Positions 14,866 through 16,043 of a stretch of DNA of 16,043 nucleotides are shown here, one piece after another. The position numbers and the translations under genes are program-made. Below the pieces are notes generated by a model, which ran no database searches, was not told the origin of the DNA, and was given only the letters and a program-made list of their open reading frames with translations. The stretch comes from Leptospiraceae bacterium UBA2033 (lineage in GTDB: Bacteria; Spirochaetota; Leptospiria; Leptospirales; Leptospiraceae), in assembly GCA_002333425.1 (NCBI GenBank), contig DDBL01000053.1:1-16043 (forward strand). Reading direction: 5' to 3'. How positions within the stretch are numbered: the first letter of the stretch is position 1; each line of letters begins with the position of its first letter.

Positions 14866-15696
14866 TTACAAATCAAAAGAAACTTCTTTAAAAAGTCCTT
14901 TGAATTCCACTGGCGCATTACCGCCGTTAATCATAACAGAAATCGGTTTTCCTTTTTCAAAATTTTGCTCTACAATATATTTTAGAAAATGTCCATCTGT
15001 GTGAAAACTATTTCCAAATCCTGCTAAGATAAAAACTTGCTCGGCTTTTTTTTCTTTCAAAATAGTTTCTACTACTAATTCTAGTTTGTCTTTTTTCCCT
15101 TCCCCATAAGTAACAGGGAGAATTTCTTTTTTGGTAATAATCCCATCTACTATTTCGGTTTCAATTCCATAAATTAAATCTGGATTGATAGGCAATGTTC
15201 CTTCAATTCCTTTCACAAAAAAATTAGCACTAGCAGAAACGATATGCGATTCAACTCCTGCTTGTCTTAATTTTTCAAAAATATAAATCGAAGATGGAAA
15301 ATAATACTTTTGTAAGGTTTCGTGAAAATGTTTTTTTGCTAAATCAAGAATTTGGCTTTCTCTCAATCCGGAAAAAATTCTAGGGAGGAAAATATACGCT
15401 TCTCTTTTATCTATATCTTCCATCTCTCTATATTTTTTCCAAAAAGCGGTTACACCCTCTTCGCCTCTAAACTCAGAAGAAAAACCACTCAGAATTCCAA
15501 GTTCAACTAACCCAGGAAAGACCTGTTTGCCATTTTCAATAAGTCCCTCCGAACAATCCCCTTTTAAAATCGTTCCATCAAAATCCCAAAAAGCTAAAAA
15601 CAAAGTTTTTTTATCTCTAGCAAACTTTTCTAACTGATTTTTTGTATTTAAAATGGGAACGATAATCTCTTCTTGTATTCTTTCTTGTGAAAACAT
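14866..15696 (-). CDS. HAD-superfamily phosphatase (phosphoserine-phosphatase-like, subfamily IB)
   Basis: The 276-residue product shows HAD motif I 'DFDGT' (D38 nucleophile, D40 acid/base), motif II Ser in 'IVSASANF' (about 154), and a Lys-rich stretch near 201-204 that supplies the conserved Lys. A helical cap lies between motifs I and II. Motif III is 'GFGNSFHTDG' (226-235): the second Asp (D234) is present, but the first Asp of the usual GDxxxD is replaced, with Asn-Ser following instead. This 'GNS...D' form is seen in some HAD-IB proteins. I expect a phosphomonoester hydrolase, substrate unknown. I chose the ATG at 15696; a TTG at 15735 would add 13 hydrophobic residues, and neither start has a strong ribosome site. 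The gene converges on the fadH-like gene with a hairpin between, and no operon partner is visible. Confidence 0.8.
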   Translation of the reverse strand: MFSQERIQEEIIVPILNTKNQLEKFARDKKTLFLAFWDFDGTILKGDCSEGLIENGKQVFPGLVELGILSGFSSEFRGEEGVTAFWKKYREMEDIDKREAYIFLPRIFSGLRESQILDLAKKHFHETLQKYYFPSSIYIFEKLRQAGVESHIVSASANFFVKGIEGTLPINPDLIYGIETEIVDGIITKKEILPVTYGEGKKDKLELVVETILKEKKAEQVFILAGFGNSFHTDGHFLKYIVEQNFEKGKPISVMINGGNAPVEFKGLFKEVSFDL

Positions 15697-16043
15697 AAAG
15701 TAACGAAAAAGAAAAATCCTTTTTAGATCAAACAAAATAATTTTCGCTGAGATTACTTTTAAGAAATTGCAGCAAGCTGATTATCGAATTAACGTCAGTT
15801 CGATACAATAAAATTATTCGTGCTGTCATCTCCGAAATCCCCTATCGGAGATCTCAAGTGATATAAAATACTACTTAGAACTAAAGATTCCCGATTGAAA
15901 ATCCACCCTTCGCTCCAATTATTCGCGACCTACGCCTTCGCATGGGAATGACAAATTGAAGGCTACTCCTGACTACCTGAAATTCTTAGACTGAGCTACC
16001 CTTATTTAAGAAAGTTTTTGCAATAATGTAATCACTTCTTTTA
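15697..16043. other. Intergenic region at the window end
   Basis: No coding region can be supported on either strand in these 347 bases. The stretch holds the leader of the minus-strand HAD gene, then an apparent repeat region (15824-15953, listed separately), then A/T-rich sequence to the end. The next gene must start beyond the window. Confidence 0.6.
15824..15953. repeat. Intergenic repeat region bounded by TGTCAT and ATGACA
   Basis: The region starts with TGTCAT (15824-15829) and ends with its inverse ATGACA (15948-15953). Inside, ATCTCCGA (15828-15835) and TCGGAGAT (15845-15852) form a perfect 8-bp hairpin around a 9-base loop. The right part (from ATTCGCGACC at about 15921) resembles the segment at 30-60. 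It looks like a dispersed palindromic repeat; copy number elsewhere is unknown. Confidence 0.5.

Noticed and set aside
1..16043. tRNA, rRNA, prophage or full insertion-sequence genes
   Set aside because: No cloverleaf, rRNA segment, integrase, transposase or phage structural gene was recognised on either strand.

Overview
The window reads as chromosomal DNA of an A/T-rich Gram-negative bacterium, most likely a spirochaete of the Leptospiraceae. That placement is an inference. It rests on base composition, on weak or mixed Shine-Dalgarno sites with TTG/GTG starts alongside ATG, on the intergenic 'CCACAGAGACACGGAGGC' and 'CACGGATGGACACAGATAAACACGG' type repeats, and on the gene content. No 16S or tRNA gene is present to confirm it.

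Layout: (1) 175-711 is a Uma2-family PD-(D/E)XK protein. (2) 769-4618 is a tightly packed membrane cassette: two zinc-ribbon DUF4178 proteins, a 46-residue one-helix protein, a two-helix DUF350 protein, and a polytopic protein fused to a spermidine-synthase-like domain. Junctions are 1-nt overlaps or short gaps, so it is almost certainly one operon. (3) 4682-5267 is a DUF433/DUF5615 toxin-antitoxin pair. (4) 5271-8094 holds an FAD-dependent amine-oxidase-like protein starting 3 nt after the toxin gene, then a polytopic protein with conserved-looking histidine motifs. (5) 8099-8479 (minus) is a small STAS-like regulator. (6) 8721-9644 is a short-chain dehydrogenase and 9709-10536 a Fe(II)/2-oxoglutarate dioxygenase-like protein. 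(7) 10818-12353 is a YifB/ComM AAA+ ATPase. (8) 12756-14765 is a FadH-type 2,4-dienoyl-CoA reductase with its flavin, Fe-S and active-site residues intact. (9) 14866-15696 (minus) is a HAD-family phosphatase. Intergenic stretches hold inverted repeats that look like small non-autonomous (MITE- or REP-like) elements, and one of them overlaps the start of the membrane-protein gene at 6916.

The most interesting unit is 769-8094. Cytoplasmic zinc ribbons, a possible extracytoplasmic sensing domain, small membrane proteins, a membrane-tethered aminopropyltransferase-like domain, an FAD amine-oxidase-like enzyme and a histidine-rich membrane protein all lie on one strand, with a toxin-antitoxin module lodged in the middle. 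This is plausibly an envelope-associated polyamine (or polyamine-like) metabolism or modification system, but the function is inferred from domains and order only.
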